Shown: positions 33,471 through 45,731 of the stretch, piece by piece
How positions within the stretch are numbered: the first letter of the stretch is position 1
Layout: the number at the start of each line of letters is the position of its first letter
Assembly: GCA_036873755.1 (NCBI GenBank)
Contig: JAVTVY010037026.1
Location: forward strand, 98,715 to 162,714
Length of the DNA: 64,000 nucleotides
From: Hanleya hanleyi
Taxonomy: Eukaryota > Mollusca > Polyplacophora > Lepidopleurida > Hanleyidae
Direction: 5' to 3'
Notes under the pieces: model-generated
Told to the model about the DNA's origin: nothing
Seen by the model: only the letters and a program-made list of their open reading frames with translations
Databases searched by the model: none
Program-made: the position numbers and the translations under genes

Positions 33471-34203
33471 GCGAAGAATGTAGCGAATCTTGTTAAACTA
33501 GAGTGGAATTTTTCATTAGTAAATGTGTGCGAGTTAAGAAGTTGTAGAAGGGCCGAATAGTTGTTAAAATATCCGGTTTGTGGGGGTTATGATAACTCTG
33601 TAATCTCATGCAGCCAGATTTCGACTCAGACATTCAACAATCTAAGTTAATGTGGTTAAGCGACTATTCTATAAACATATGCTGAAACATGCTCCATAAC
33701 AAACCTTTTATATTGACGGATCTACATGTAATTGATTGAAATTGTAGTTTAAGGGCCGCTTCCCATACGGATTTCGCGGCTCATCAACTCAATGTTTTAT
33801 TTTAATTTCACGGTACATTTCTTCGTTAATTTGAGATCTTTTGCAGCGCTAGATATTAAAATAAATAATTAAATAATGAATAACAATAACAATGAGGAAA
33901 TATAAATACTAAGAAGAGTCGCTATGTACAAGTCGTTAAGTCTGTTATTGGTTATTATACTGATAAATATGTGTTATAATCGCGTGGATGATTCCTTTGT
34001 CTTGGTACCCCCATAGTGCGCACAAAGCCGTCCAGAAAAAACTGGGAGAACCAGGGCGTCTTCAGGATTCTTCGAGGCGAATTCCCTAACGACGCCCTTG
34101 GGAACAGTGTTGGTCCTTCCAGAAATCTGTGCCTGTAACAATTGCTTGGAGGTCCCCATCGCGTTGCATAGACTAGTTGCGTAGTCGACTGATCTCCGAA
34201 AGG
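33471..34203. other. Non-coding
   Basis: No gene recognised. Confidence 0.3.
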
Positions 34204-35213
34204 GGATAGAAAATGGGCGTATGAGCACAGGCGGCGTTGCGGTATTGTAGGTCGAGATGACGTCATAAGTAGGTCCATAACCCGAGGGGCGTGTTCGACG
34301 TCGAGGTTGTCTGTTCACCGGACCGTGTCTATATCCCGAGGGGTGCGGTGTTCTAGGTCATCGACCATTGATGAAGCCGTACTTATAGCCCGGAGGTGTT
34401 CAACGTTTGGTCACCGGACCGCGTCTATAGCCCGAGGGTTTGCGGTGTTCAAGGTTATCATCTGTTCACCGAACCGTGCCCATAGCCTGAGGGGTGTTTG
34501 CGGTGTTCGGCGTCGAAGTCGCCGGCTCAGCGGACCGTACCTATAGTTCGAAGGGTCACCATGCGGATGGTCCGCGATCCATCACGCGAGTCGGTTGACC
34601 CGGATTGCGGTGTTCGCTCGCGTACCGGTGGACCCAGATTGCGAGGTTCGGTCGACCAACTCGCGGAACCGCGGAGCTCTAGCTCGATTTACATATAGAA
34701 CGCTGTAGCTCGAGGGCAATGAAATAAATCGACTAAGTATGGGACGTTGTAAGCCGAGGACAGCTGCGGAGCTGTGCCCATGTTTGACCCTGATATATAT
34801 ACTACGCACTTCGTCTCGCACGAATGATGTTATTACCATGACTAAGGTAAGATGGCTATTGGCAAACTCCATTAAGATATACTCGTTAAATAGACGGAAG
34901 CTGTAATTGTACGCGTAAAGCCTAGAAATTTCGTTTCCGACCAATTGTTTTATTTTTATTTTTATTTTTTCTCGAATCTCCATATCTCTGAAACGGAAGG
35001 GCTAATGAGATGAAACTTACGTCGTTGGATATTCGGGGGCGAGACGCGTAGTTAGATCGCCATGATGACGTCATAATGACGTGACAATATGAATAAGACG
35101 ATATTTGGAAAAATCTCTATATCTCAAGAATCGGAGAGTCGAAACTTAGACTGTTGGATAACCCCGGACAACTCCGGCGCATGACTTGATCGCCGTGATT
35201 TCTTCATAGTGGC
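34204..35213 (+). repeat. Left arm of a ~0.9-1.0 kb inverted repeat with internal minisatellite
   Basis: Sequence from GATAGAAAATGGGCGTATGAGCACAGG inward matches the reverse complement of 39,966-40,843. Shared inner landmarks are ACTACGCACTTCGTCTCGCAC, ACTCGTTAAATAGAC and GCCATGATGACGTCAT. The outer 300 bp is a degenerate minisatellite built on CACCGGACCGTGTCTATAGCCCGAGGGGTGCGGTGTTC (about 34,300-34,560). The arms flank the PLE cluster at 35.2-39.9 kb. Confidence 0.8.
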
Positions 35214-35223
35214 GTCATCATAT

Positions 35224-35672
35224 AATTACAAGCGTCTAGTCCGTCATTCATAATTCAGTCGTCGTCCATTAAAGAATATCCGCGTCCATAATCCAAAGAC
35301 CTATTCCATATTCCATATAACAGTATTAGCACCAAATTCAAAAAGACAATCATAATATACATGAACATAGGCTAGTTTCCAGCAAGAGAGAAGCGGTCAA
35401 CAGTTTTCAATGATGCCGACAAGACATCATGATGTTCCAAAAATATAAAATCCGTATTGCTGATCAGTATTCCTAATCCATAATAATCGTTGTAAAGTAG
35501 TCATCTAGAGAATGATGTTTCTCAGTCACGCTTTGATTGTGAGTGTTCATATGAGCACCATGAGGATCTTGAAGTACATGGGTTCATACGACCCCTAGCC
35601 CCGGGTTAAGCGGAATTAGACACAAGTTACGAAACGTAACGCCATAGATCTTGCACGCTACGCTACGCCCCC
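35224..35672 (-). mobile_element. Penelope-like 3' tail, minus orientation
   Basis: Begins at the shared terminus AATTACAAGCGTCTAG and runs through the tail to the last RT codons (GTTACGAAACGTAACGCC) at 35,672. It is almost collinear with 15,968-16,400. It sits immediately inside the left inverted-repeat arm. Confidence 0.8.
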
Positions 35673-35784
35673 ATGAAAGTAACAAAAGAAAATAATTGTA
35701 AGACAGATCCGAGGAACCTTAGTGCAGGTACCTCGGCCGAGTCTCTAACAGTTCGAAATGAACTAAGACCTTTTTTCAATCCAA

Positions 35785-37445
35785 ATGACAGACATATTTC
35801 TGACAGCAAAGCAAGGTCACGACATCAAACCTTGTAATATCACGCTTGATGATTGTTTAGCACCGAATTCTACATGTACTAATTTCAAGATTTCTAAGTG
35901 TGGATATCGTGGGTGTCTCACGTGTCCACTGTTTAATACTCCCGCTTCATTTAGTTCCGCGCTAATTGGTAACTCATACTCTGTTAACTCGTATGTTGAT
36001 CTTAATTGTTCTACTACAAACTGTATTTATTTTTAGTTTCCTGTCAGAAGTGTGGTCAACAGTATGTTGGCAAGACCACCCAAAGACTCCATCTTAGGGT
36101 GAACGGTCACAGAAAATAGGTAAGCATTTTTCTGGACCTGACCATGGCTGGGATAACTTTAGTATTCAGATCATAGACGTCGTCTATCCATCTACCAATG
36201 ACTCCCCCTTTGGATTTGAGAGAAAAATCCCAGAGCGGGAATTATTCTGATGTTTCCGTTTGGTTTAAATGATAATGTCAGTGGGTTCGGCAATGTTACA
36301 AACCGCCGTTTAAATATATCCAACATTACGCAGCTATTTAAACCCCATCAACGGAGGCATCGCAGCCATGGTTGGCGGAAGTTAAATAGTTCGATGATTC
36401 ACGATCATATCACTTTAAATTATTTAGTGGGTTTATCTAACACACCCAATAGTATACATAGCTTACGTACAACAATCTGCGTCTTCAGGAAATATACCAC
36501 CAAAAATCAGTAAAGTGTGTCAAGATATAGCGTATTTTCGGTTTGTATCTTCCAGTGAACATAATCGAAACTTCTCAAGATCGGCTTTTCTTGAAACTCA
36601 ACTACTCAGATAAAGGACTGGACATTATTAATCTACCTCGAATCCTGAATGATCCAGAGGTACGCAACGCTGTACCAAACTATTTTAAGTTCACAGAACC
36701 TCCTTGCATTTCATATAAGTATACTAAATCTATAGCCACCAAAATATTCAATTACTCCAATGCTGTCAGGGAGTTTGACTGGAATTTATACACGTCAGGA
36801 GGCTATAGTTGTGATTGTGAATCGTCGAACTTTATCTATACACCATGCAAACATGCTGTGACTGGTGACCTTGATATGGTGAGTGATAAGGACCTGAAAT
36901 TGCTCCTGATGAAAGGACCTAAATATAGAGAGCCGAGAAGGATAAATCTGAAGGCTGACCAGAAGATAGTCCTGTCTGCATTGGAACAGTACGTTAAGGA
37001 TTGGTCGAAGCGAGAAAAAGTTGAACCTACAGTACTCGCTGATTGGCTGGACCTCACCAAAAGCAAGGTCGTTGAAACAATCCGCCATATTGACAGAAGT
37101 ACTCTTCCCCAAGTAAAACAAGTACTGAGAAACCTCAATTCGCAAGAAGTTCTTGCAAATCTCCAGAGTAAATTCGTCATTGTCCCAGCAGAATAAGCTC
37201 CAAATAATATAATATTCATATGTAAATATTACTATTACCAGGTGCTGGTTAAAGAATTGAGTGTAGACCTATCATCATCAAATACGTCTACTTACTCCCA
37301 AACTTCATTTACTCTGGAAGATTTATTTAACAATCACAAAACGTTTCTCAGGGAAAGAGGTATTTTTCTTCCAACCAATCATAACGACATACCAAAAGTA
37401 TACTGGACTCCCAAAATGCATAAATCACCATACAAAGCTAAATGA
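35785..37445 (+). mobile_element. N-terminal half of a GIY-YIG-first Penelope-like element (Naiad type)
   Basis: In order on the plus strand: a Cys-rich motif (KCGYRGCLTCP, about 35,900); then, across a frameshift near 36,034, LVSCQKCGQQYVGKTTQRLHLR, a GIY-YIG nuclease core; then its C-terminal part (PFGLNDNVSGFGNV, 36,255-36,297). A 217-codon frame (36,543-37,196) follows, with CDCESSNFIYTPCKHAVTGDL, GPKYREPRR and FVIVPAE. An in-frame TAA at 37,194-37,196 interrupts it exactly where such proteins read VPADKA. The frame continues through IPKVYWTPKMHKSPYK to 37,445. A GIY-YIG nuclease upstream of the RT is the permuted order described for Naiad/Chlamys PLEs. The RT core resumes at 38.64 kb. 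Confidence 0.75.
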
Positions 37446-38639
37446 CAACACATATAAGGAAAGTGGGAAGAGGTGCCGACATACTGACTGCGTCACATGA
37501 CTTCACAGAATAGTCTTCTGGTAAACCTTCATGATATGTGTTGTATCTCAGGTACGCTTTTATTGTACCTGTTCATGTGGCAACTTGCATGATATGACCA
37601 CACGGCCCCTAGCACCGGCATAAGCGGTATTAGATACAAATCTAGAGAGCTATGATGGAATTGCTCTGACAACTCGTATACTGGTAATTGGTGAGCTGTT
37701 TCGCTGTGACAACTCGTACATTGGAGATTGGTGAGCTGTATCATCGTCAGATGTAAATGACGGCAATTAACACAAAAGAATAGTCTGTAAGGCCCGATGT
37801 CGACCCAGCATCAACTTCCCACAAATGCCAACATATATCAAAGACCAAAAGGTCTGTACAGGGGGCGGGCCTCGGGGACGAAACGTCCACCAGCAGAATC
37901 TCGCCATATACAGGAAAAATTACAACACATATAAGGGAAGTGGGAAGAGGTGCCGACATACTGACTGCGTCACATGACTTCACAGAATAGACTTCTAGTA
38001 AAACTATTCTAAAGCACATACCAAGAATCTAACGATTCGTGATATGTGTTGTATCTCAGGTACGTTTTTTATTGTACCTGTTCATGTGGCAACATGGATG
38101 ATATGACCACACGGCCCCTAGCACCGGCATAAGCGGTATTAGATACAAATCTAGAGAGCTATGATGGAAATGCTCTGACAACTCGTATACTGGTAATTGG
38201 TGAGCTGTTTCGCTGTGACAACTCGTAAATTGGAGATTGGTGAGCTGTATCATCGTCAGATGTAAATGACGGCAATTAACACAAAAGAATAGTCTGTAAG
38301 GCCCGATGTCGACCCAGCATCAACTTCCCACAAATGCCAACATATATCAAAGACCAAAAGGTCTGTACAGGGGGCGGGCCTCGGGGACGAAACGTCCACC
38401 AGCAGAATCTCGCCATATACAGGAATACATTACAACACATATAAGGGAAGTGGGAAGAGGTGCCGACATACTGACTGCGTCACATGACTTCACAGAATAG
38501 TCTTCGGGTAAACCTATTCTAAAGCACATACCAAGAATCTAACGATTCATGATATGTGTTGTATCTCAGGTACGCTTTTATTGTACCTGTTCATGTGGCA
38601 ACTTGGATGATATGACCACACGGCCCCTAGCTAGAAGCT
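37445..38639. repeat. Three tandem copies of a PLE-tail-like unit splitting the RT
   Basis: Copies start with ACAACACATATAAG at 37,445, 37,922 and 38,432. The first lacks about 33 bp present in the others, and the third stops at CACGGCCCCTAG (about 38,628). Each carries CAGGTACG...GTACCTG, an internal near-duplicate of about 46 bp (GACAACTCGTA...TTGGTGAGCTGT) and a GGGGGCGGGCCTCGGGGACG block. The units lie in antisense orientation to the surrounding RT halves. The array is inserted between conserved RT motifs that should be contiguous. Confidence 0.85.
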
Positions 38640-39872
38640 GCACCACCAACCTTCTTTCATCCCTATTGACGAGGGCCCATCAGGAGGTAAAAGCATTTTG
38701 GAAAAGGTATTGCGCCACTATTTCTAAAAACTCTGGCGTTGAATGTATGTGGATATTAAAAAACTCAAAATGTCTTACGGAGGAACTTGATGCTAAAGGT
38801 CACATACCGTACAGACATGTATCCACATGGCATTTCTCGACTCTCTATACTACAATCCCTCATCAGGACCTTATTATCCGTCTAAGTTCATTAATAGTAT
38901 CTGTGTTCACGAAAACTGATCGTAGATATATTAATGTCGGAAGCCATAAAGCATTCTTTAGCTCTACTACATACAAGAGATATCATTCATGGGATGTTTC
39001 TTTGTTTATAGAGTTGCTTGCATTTTTCATTAAAAATATCTATATGAAATTTGGCAACACAATATATCAGCAGCATATAGGTATTCCAATGGGTACTACT
39101 TGCGCACCCCTGTTGGCTGACCTGTATCTGTTCTCTTATGAATATGACTATATGCAGGCGCTTTCAAAAACCGATCCATTCAAAGCCCGTTCCTTCTCAT
39201 TCACCAAAGGCTATATAGACGATCTTCTCGCTGTGGATAATCGCTATATAAATGACGCAGTGAAGGATATATATCCACCTTCACTGGATATGAAGGAAAC
39301 TACAGATAGCCCTACAGGCACATCATATTTAGATCTCTATCTCTATAAAAATGAAGCGGGCATTCTCTCTCGTCGACTTTATGACAAAAGAGATGATTAC
39401 AATTTCGACATCGTAAACTATCCCTTTCTGGACAGTAATATTCCAGTGGGACCTGCATATGGCGTATACATATCTCGCCTAGTAGCATTTGCTAGATCCT
39501 GTGTTAAATGTGACGATTTTAATCAACGTCACAAACATTGTTGCAGAAACTTATAAAACAGGGCTATTCCACCAAGCGCCTCCACTCAAAGTTTCTCAAA
39601 TTTGGCGATACATATCGCATGCTGATAGCAAAATACGAACGTAGCGTGCAAGATCTATGGCGTTACGTTTCGTAACTTGTGTCTAATTCCGCTTAACCCG
39701 GAGCTAGGGGCCGTATGAACCCATGCACTTCAAGATCCTCATGGTACTCATATGAACAGCCCAAATCAAAGCGTGACTGAGATACATCATTCTTTGGATG
39801 ACGACTTTGCAGCGAATATTATGGATTAAGAATACTGATCAGCGATACGGATTTGATATTTTTGGAACATCC
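38640..39872 (+). mobile_element. C-terminal half of Penelope-like RT with tail; catalytic motif A mutated
   Basis: This is the best preserved PLE copy. The frame to 39,556 covers HQEVKAFWKRY, ECMWILKNSKCL, motif A read as TWHFSTLYTTIPH, HIGIPMGTTCAPLLADLYLF, the YIDDLLAVDN box, TSYLDLYL, YDKRDDYNF and ISRLVAFARSC. In motif A the expected Asp is His (CAT where the 1.1 kb copy has GAT), so the enzyme would be inactive. A one-base loss near 39,535 breaks the C-terminus, which continues in another frame to about 39,676. The tail ends abruptly at about 39,872, before the usual terminus. Confidence 0.88.
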
Positions 39873-39965
39873 CTATTTGGTGTATAAATTGATGTCTGAT
39901 CAGGTTATCTGGACACGAGAATGTTTTCTGACACACCGTACACTTGTCATGTTCAGGCTTCACTG

Positions 39966-40843
39966 CCAAGACTTCACTATGACGAAATCACGGCTATCCA
40001 ACGGTCTAAGTTTCGGCTCTAGGACACCTCCCGTTTTAGAGATATAAACGTTTCCACAACCCGTCCAATTGATATTGTGACGTCATGATGACGTCATCAT
40101 GGCGATCCAACGGCGCGTCTCACTCCCGTATATCCAACAACGTAAGTTCATCTCAGTGGCCCTTCCCGTTCCAGAGATATGGAGATTTTAATGAATTTCA
40201 AAAATAAAAATTGGATTTTTTTTTGATCGGAAACGTAATTTTCAGGCTTTGTGCGTACATTTAAAGATTTTGTCTATTTAACGAGTAAATCTTAATGAAA
40301 TTTTTGGGGAAAACCCCCAATAGCAATCTTAACTTCGTCATGATAATAAAATCATTTGTGCGAGACGAAGTGCGTAGTATATATAACACGGTCAACGTCT
40401 GTCGTCGGGTTACAACGCCCCATATTTAGTCGACTTATTCCTGTCCAGGGCTTCGCACTGTCCGTTATATATGTAGATCAAGCTAAAACTCTACGACTCG
40501 GCAGTAGGCCGACCGAACTCCACAATCTGAGTAAATCTGTACGCGAGAGAACACCGAAATCCGGAGCAACCGACGGACGATAACAGATGATAGCCTTGAA
40601 CACCGCAACCCCTCGGGTTTTAGACACGGTCTGGTGAGCAAACGTTGAAAACCGCACCTCGGGGCTATAGGTACGGCTCCATCAATAGACGATGACCTAG
40701 AACACCGTATCCCTCGGGCTATAGACACGGTCCGGTGAACAGACGACCTCGACGTCGAACACCGCAAAGACTCCTCGAGCTATGGACATGGCCATATAAA
40801 TAGACGATCTCGGCCCGCCTGTGCTCATACGCCTATTTTCTAT
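39966..40843 (-). repeat. Right arm of the inverted repeat
   Basis: Reverse complement of 34,204-35,213, including the GCGAGACGAAGTGCGTAGT landmark (about 40,360) and the CCGAGGG-type minisatellite (about 40,590-40,790). Arm divergence is clearly visible, with indels, so the structure is not recent. Confidence 0.8.
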
Positions 40844-41863
40844 CTACTTACGAATGTTTTATTTCTCAAAATGAAAAAAAGACATTAATGGAGTTTGTTG
40901 GATTATATTGTGAGGAATGATTATAATTAGACCAATGATGCTCTATGATGGTAATTAATTAATCCGCATATTTAAAGAGGTATCTTGGTATCGTTTGTCC
41001 GAGTAAATGCTCCACATTCTTGCTTATCTTGACTTCAGACTTGTGTCTCCAGACTTGGCATTTTAAATCATGATGCATGGTTAGGGATTGTAATAGGAGA
41101 TTATCGTGTGATATTTTGGAGGTGCAAATCAGAAGCGTTTGCTGGACAACCCCGCCCCCTTTCCACACTGAAAGACGTTACCTTATAAAACAATAACTTG
41201 GGAGAAAATCTTCAGCTGCTTGACCGGCGGAGTTTCTAACCACATCAGAGAATAGGTGGACTTGTGTTTTCTCTAAATTCATTACCAAATCAGGACTCGA
41301 TATTTGCAGAGAGAAGTTTCTCTTTTGTGTCATATGTGCGTTATATATGCACTTCAATAACTGATCGATACCTCTTCAAGATCGTGCACTCCCAGATCCC
41401 AAGCTAGTGTGATCAACAAAGTGATTTCGCGGCCACATCACAAATTCCTCTTAACAAGCGCCGCGTAACAGATAATCCCCGGTTCCGAGTTTCGAGATGT
41501 TTGCTGAATCATAACTCAAGATATAGATTAGATACTGTTTCGGGGTGGTGTGACCTTGTGCTTTGGCCTACTGACCTCGGTTGGAGCATTGAAGCTAGTT
41601 GCTAAATATATATATTCAATAAAACTTTGGATAAACTGAATGCTCTTGAAGTTATCGTGGTAAGAGTAATTTGTGACCCCCCACTCACACACACACAAAG
41701 GCAGCAATTCTATATTTCTCAACCGGGGTCCGACGGTGAATAATAAATCATAGCAGTTTACGCGCTGGTCCATTACCCACGTGGAGAAAAAGGCGACCAG
41801 TCGGATATCCTTAGCCTGGGTCGTTCTGTAGTTCTTCAGTTGGTAAGAGAGAGAGAGTATGAG
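40844..41863. other. Non-coding
   Basis: No gene recognised. A short (AG)n tract at 41,846-41,857 adjoins the next element. Confidence 0.35.
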
Positions 41864-42588
41864 CTGCCGTTTATGACAATATTATACACGGTGTATATAT
41901 ATAATGGAGCATGGAAATATGGTGATAATGAATGAATATGGCGTGAATTGGGTCGTTATATTGGAAATGTTGTTATATTGAAAGTTACAAAATATGGGAT
42001 GGTTTTATCACATATTGTAACATTTGTGGCAATGTATATGAAATGTTTTTTATATAGGAGTAAAATGCAAATTAAAGTAGTTTTATATATATATGAAGAG
42101 TGATGTAATTATATACACTCTACATTTGCTAAACATATAAACCGATTGAACGTATATAGTGTAAGCGGATATATATATAGAACGACTGAATACGGCGTAT
42201 TTCATACGGCGTATTTGACAAAGACGCTTACCGGATATGGCAGGCGGATATGGCAGGCGGAAGTATGCTGTGAGCATGCACGTTGTGCTCGCGCAAATCA
42301 TTGTGGTTCCAGTTTCACGATAACAGTGGCCATTGACTGATTCCCGCTCTCAAACTAGGGTGTGCGACATAATCCAACGAATCGACTTGGTTGCCTGTCA
42401 ACAGTGGCCAGTGTCATATTAAACTTGCGAATAGAGAGAGGTCAGCCCGTCGCCGCTTTACGGTGGTCCATATATAGACGACATGCTATATTTATTTTAG
42501 TTTTGAGTACTTTTTTTTTACTTCTAGGTTTCATTTTTTTTTTGTGTGTGTTAGGTTTCTTTTTTTTTTTTTTAAGTTGATTCCTTCA

Positions 42589-42709
42589 GTTTTCACCCGG
42601 GTGGAAACGTTTCCACCTGGGTGAAAACCTTCTCACCCGGGTGAAAACGTGTTTTCACCTGGGTGAGAAGATTTTCACCTGTGTGAGAAGGTTTCCACCC
42701 AGGTAAAAA
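42589..42709. repeat. Array of CACCCGGGTG-type palindromes, left arm
   Basis: About six consecutive units of the form TTTTCACCYGGGTGAAAAC, each nearly self-complementary, so both the unit and the array can form cruciforms. A matching array is at 44,929-45,028. Confidence 0.9.
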
Positions 42710-43294
42710 TTTCACGTGATCGTGCTCTCGTTTTCGTTCCCTTGCACTGACATTTCGGCAAAATGGACGATGGTTCGTTCAAAAGTATAGATGACCTCAA
42801 ACTGTCAAACTGAACTTTTATGTTTGCTCATGCAGCCGATAAATGATATTTCACGTCTGGCATGTTTTATATAAGTTGTATTGTCAAACCCGAGCTCTCT
42901 GGGAGCACACGAGCTTGTCATGCCTGAAAAAAAAAACAACTAGGCCATGTATAATCTTGTGCACGGGCATTCCGCTGCGGGGTGGGTTCGAGAATGGCCG
43001 TTTTTTCACAAAGCCAGTTACCGTCATTTAAATTGCACCGTCGTTCTATATCAGTAAGTTTGTTGTGTATCGGCACTGCAGAATTGTATTGCCCCGCATC
43101 ATTCAGTGATTCACAGAGTTCGGTAGCTAAAATCGAAGTCAGATCGCGCAAGTCAACCCGCCTAAGACGAATCGTCCAACGTGCTGTGTCAGGTCGTCCA
43201 ATGTAGATTTTGGTGCTTAATGAGGCTGGGTTTTTTCTTCATTCGTAATAGGGTGAGGTTTAGATTCAGAGATACAGTGCTGGAGATCCTTTCT

Positions 43295-43332
43295 TGGGGG
43301 GGTTGGAGGGGGAGGAGGGAGGGGGGGGTGGT
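43295..43332 (+). other. G-quadruplex-prone tract
   Basis: At least four runs of three or more G (GGGGGGG, GGGGG, GGG, GGGGGGGG) within 38 bp, inside the spacer of element A. Confidence 0.6.
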
Positions 43333-44928
43333 GTGGGATATACCCCTTGGGTGAAGTGGATGGGTGCAGTCAATGCAGCATCAGGTATGCTATCTGAATG
43401 TATCAGCATATGGGACTGGGCGAGGCTTAGTTTGTGAGATACAGTGTAGAGTTCAAGCTTTAACAAAGCATGAAATTGTATCCCGAAATGTTGACAACAG
43501 AAAACAGCCAAGCAACCAAGCACCCAGCCCGCAAACCAGTCAGATTTCATCGGTCCATAAAGTACGGATATTGCTTCGCAATCCATCTAACAATTGGTTA
43601 AAATAAACACATGCACATGAAACTCACTGTATATTATTTATGTTTCAGGCTTGATAGACATATTAACATCAAATATTCTTGCATTTGACACTGACCGGCC
43701 CAGCTGTCAAATGTGAAGTCACTTCTATAAGCTTACTTTAGAAAGCAGAACACTCAAAATCAGTTTAACATGGGCAGTAATGGCTGGCGTAGAATGGATC
43801 CAGGAGAAAGAAATGGAGATCCTGTGAATACTATCGTATAACAGGTCTACCGTGAACACCAGCTAATGGATCTAATTACATTTAGTTAATTTGATAAGGT
43901 TCATACATCTTATCCCGGATCGTACGAACGAGCCGAAACAGTAACTCGTATCAACGAACCGAAAAAGAAACACAAATTGCTTATATACTATTTCTTCTTT
44001 TCTTCGCTGGGTTTGAGATCAACATTAGGTTCAAGCTAATACGAAAGCAATAATTTTACTTTGAGAATCAGTCCGAAGTATTTGTCTAGGATGATCTAAA
44101 CTGTATCCTATCTCACTAATATTATCCTAATATGAGGATGGCTTGGGGAAAAGCGCGAGTCAAGGGAGGGTAAGCGTCTAGTCGGACATCGTTTAGAAAA
44201 GGAGGCTAACAGTTGAAGCAGGTCTTTTGCATCTGTTATGTTTCTCGAATCTCCACATAATTAGTATGGGACTCAAAACAGTCACGAGCGACAACACAGA
44301 AGGTCAGAATTTATCAACTTATCGTTTATTCTCTCGGTCGTCATTTTTCACTATTAGTCCCACTGATGATTTTTAAACTAGCCTCATCCTGAGCTGTGAT
44401 AGGCGCGACTCTATCTCCATCGTATGTGTTTAGCCTAATGAGATTTAAATGTACAATGGTCATATTTGGCTACCCTATCAGGCATCAATTAGAGGTATCA
44501 GGACAAATCTAAACCTCATTCAACCAAATAAATAAACTCAATAAGCTCCAAAAACTACATCGGCCGATCCGACACAGGGCGTTGGACGATTCGTCTTAGG
44601 CGGTTTGACTTGCGCGATCGGACTATTCGATTTTAGCTACCGAACACTTTGAATCACTGAATGATGCGGGGCAATACAATTCATACGGGTTCGATTATAC
44701 GGGGCCTAATTTTCTCTTTTCAGACATGACAATCTCGTGTGCTCGCAAAGAATACGTGTTTGAAAATACAACTTACCGGTATATAAAACACCCAAGACGT
44801 GAACTATTATTTATCGACTGCATGAGCAATCTTAAAAGTTCAGTTTGACAGTTTGAGATCATCTATACTTTTGAACGAACCATCCTCCATTTTGCCGGAA
44901 TGTCAGTGCTCGGGAACGAAAACGTTCT

Positions 44929-45028
44929 CACCCTTCTCACCCAGGTGAAAACGTTTTCACCCAGGTGAGTTTTAACCAGATGGACAATTTTCCACCCGGG
45001 TGAGAAGGTTTTCACCCGGGTGAAAACT
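44929..45028. repeat. Array of CACCCGGGTG-type palindromes, right arm
   Basis: Counterpart of 42,589-42,709, with one spacer segment changed (AACCAGATGGACAA). Confidence 0.9.
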
Positions 45029-45731
45029 TAAGAAATAAACCTAAAACAGAAAAAATGAAACCTAACACAAAAATGAAACATAGAAGTAAAAACTCAAAAC
45101 TAAAAAAATATAGCATGTCGTCCATGGGCCACCGTAAAGCGGCGACCGGCTGACCTCCCGCTATTCGCAAATTTTAATATGGCACTGGCCACTGTTGACC
45201 GGCAACCAAGTCGAGTTGTTGGATTGTGTCGAAGACCCTAGTTTGATGGCCAGTGGCCAGTCAATGGCCACTGTTATCGTGAAGCTGGAACCGCAATGCT
45301 TTGCGCGAGCACAACGTGCATGCTCACAGCATACTTCCGCCTGCCATATCCGCCTGCCATATCCGGTAAGCGTCTTTGTCAAATACGCCGTATCAAGTAC
45401 GCCGTTTTCAGTCGTTCTATATATATATCCGCTTACACTATATACGTGTTTATATGTTTAGCAAATGTAGAGTGTATATAATTACACCACTCTTCACATA
45501 TATATATATATAAAACTACTTTAATTTGCATTTTACTCATATATAGATAACATTTAATAAACATTGCCACAAATGTTACAATATGTGATAAAACCATCCC
45601 ATATTTTGTAACTTTCAATATAACAACATTTCCAATATAACGACCCAATTTACACCATATTCATTCATTTCACCATATTTCCATGCTCCATTATATATAT
45701 ACACCGTGTATAATATTGTCATAAACGGCAG

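Larger units (their letters stand above)
41864..45731. mobile_element. Long-inverted-repeat (foldback) element A
   Basis: The ends CTGCCGTTTATGACAATATT and AATATTGTCATAAACGGCAG are exact inverses. The arms run about 41,864-43,200 and 44,550-45,731 with strong similarity. Shared landmarks are the TATACACGGTGTATATATA block, a GCGCGAGCACAACG-type segment, the CACCCGGGTG palindrome array and CGCCTAAGACGAATCGTCCAACG. The 1.3 kb between the arms has no transposase or other gene. Both outer flanks are (AG)n, consistent with insertion into a microsatellite. A non-autonomous DNA transposon is the likely class. Confidence 0.8.

Noticed and set aside
37620..37760. Possible hammerhead ribozyme (antisense CTGACGA and GCGAAAC present)
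   Set aside because: The sequences between the two core parts cannot form stem II and no matching cleavage site was found.
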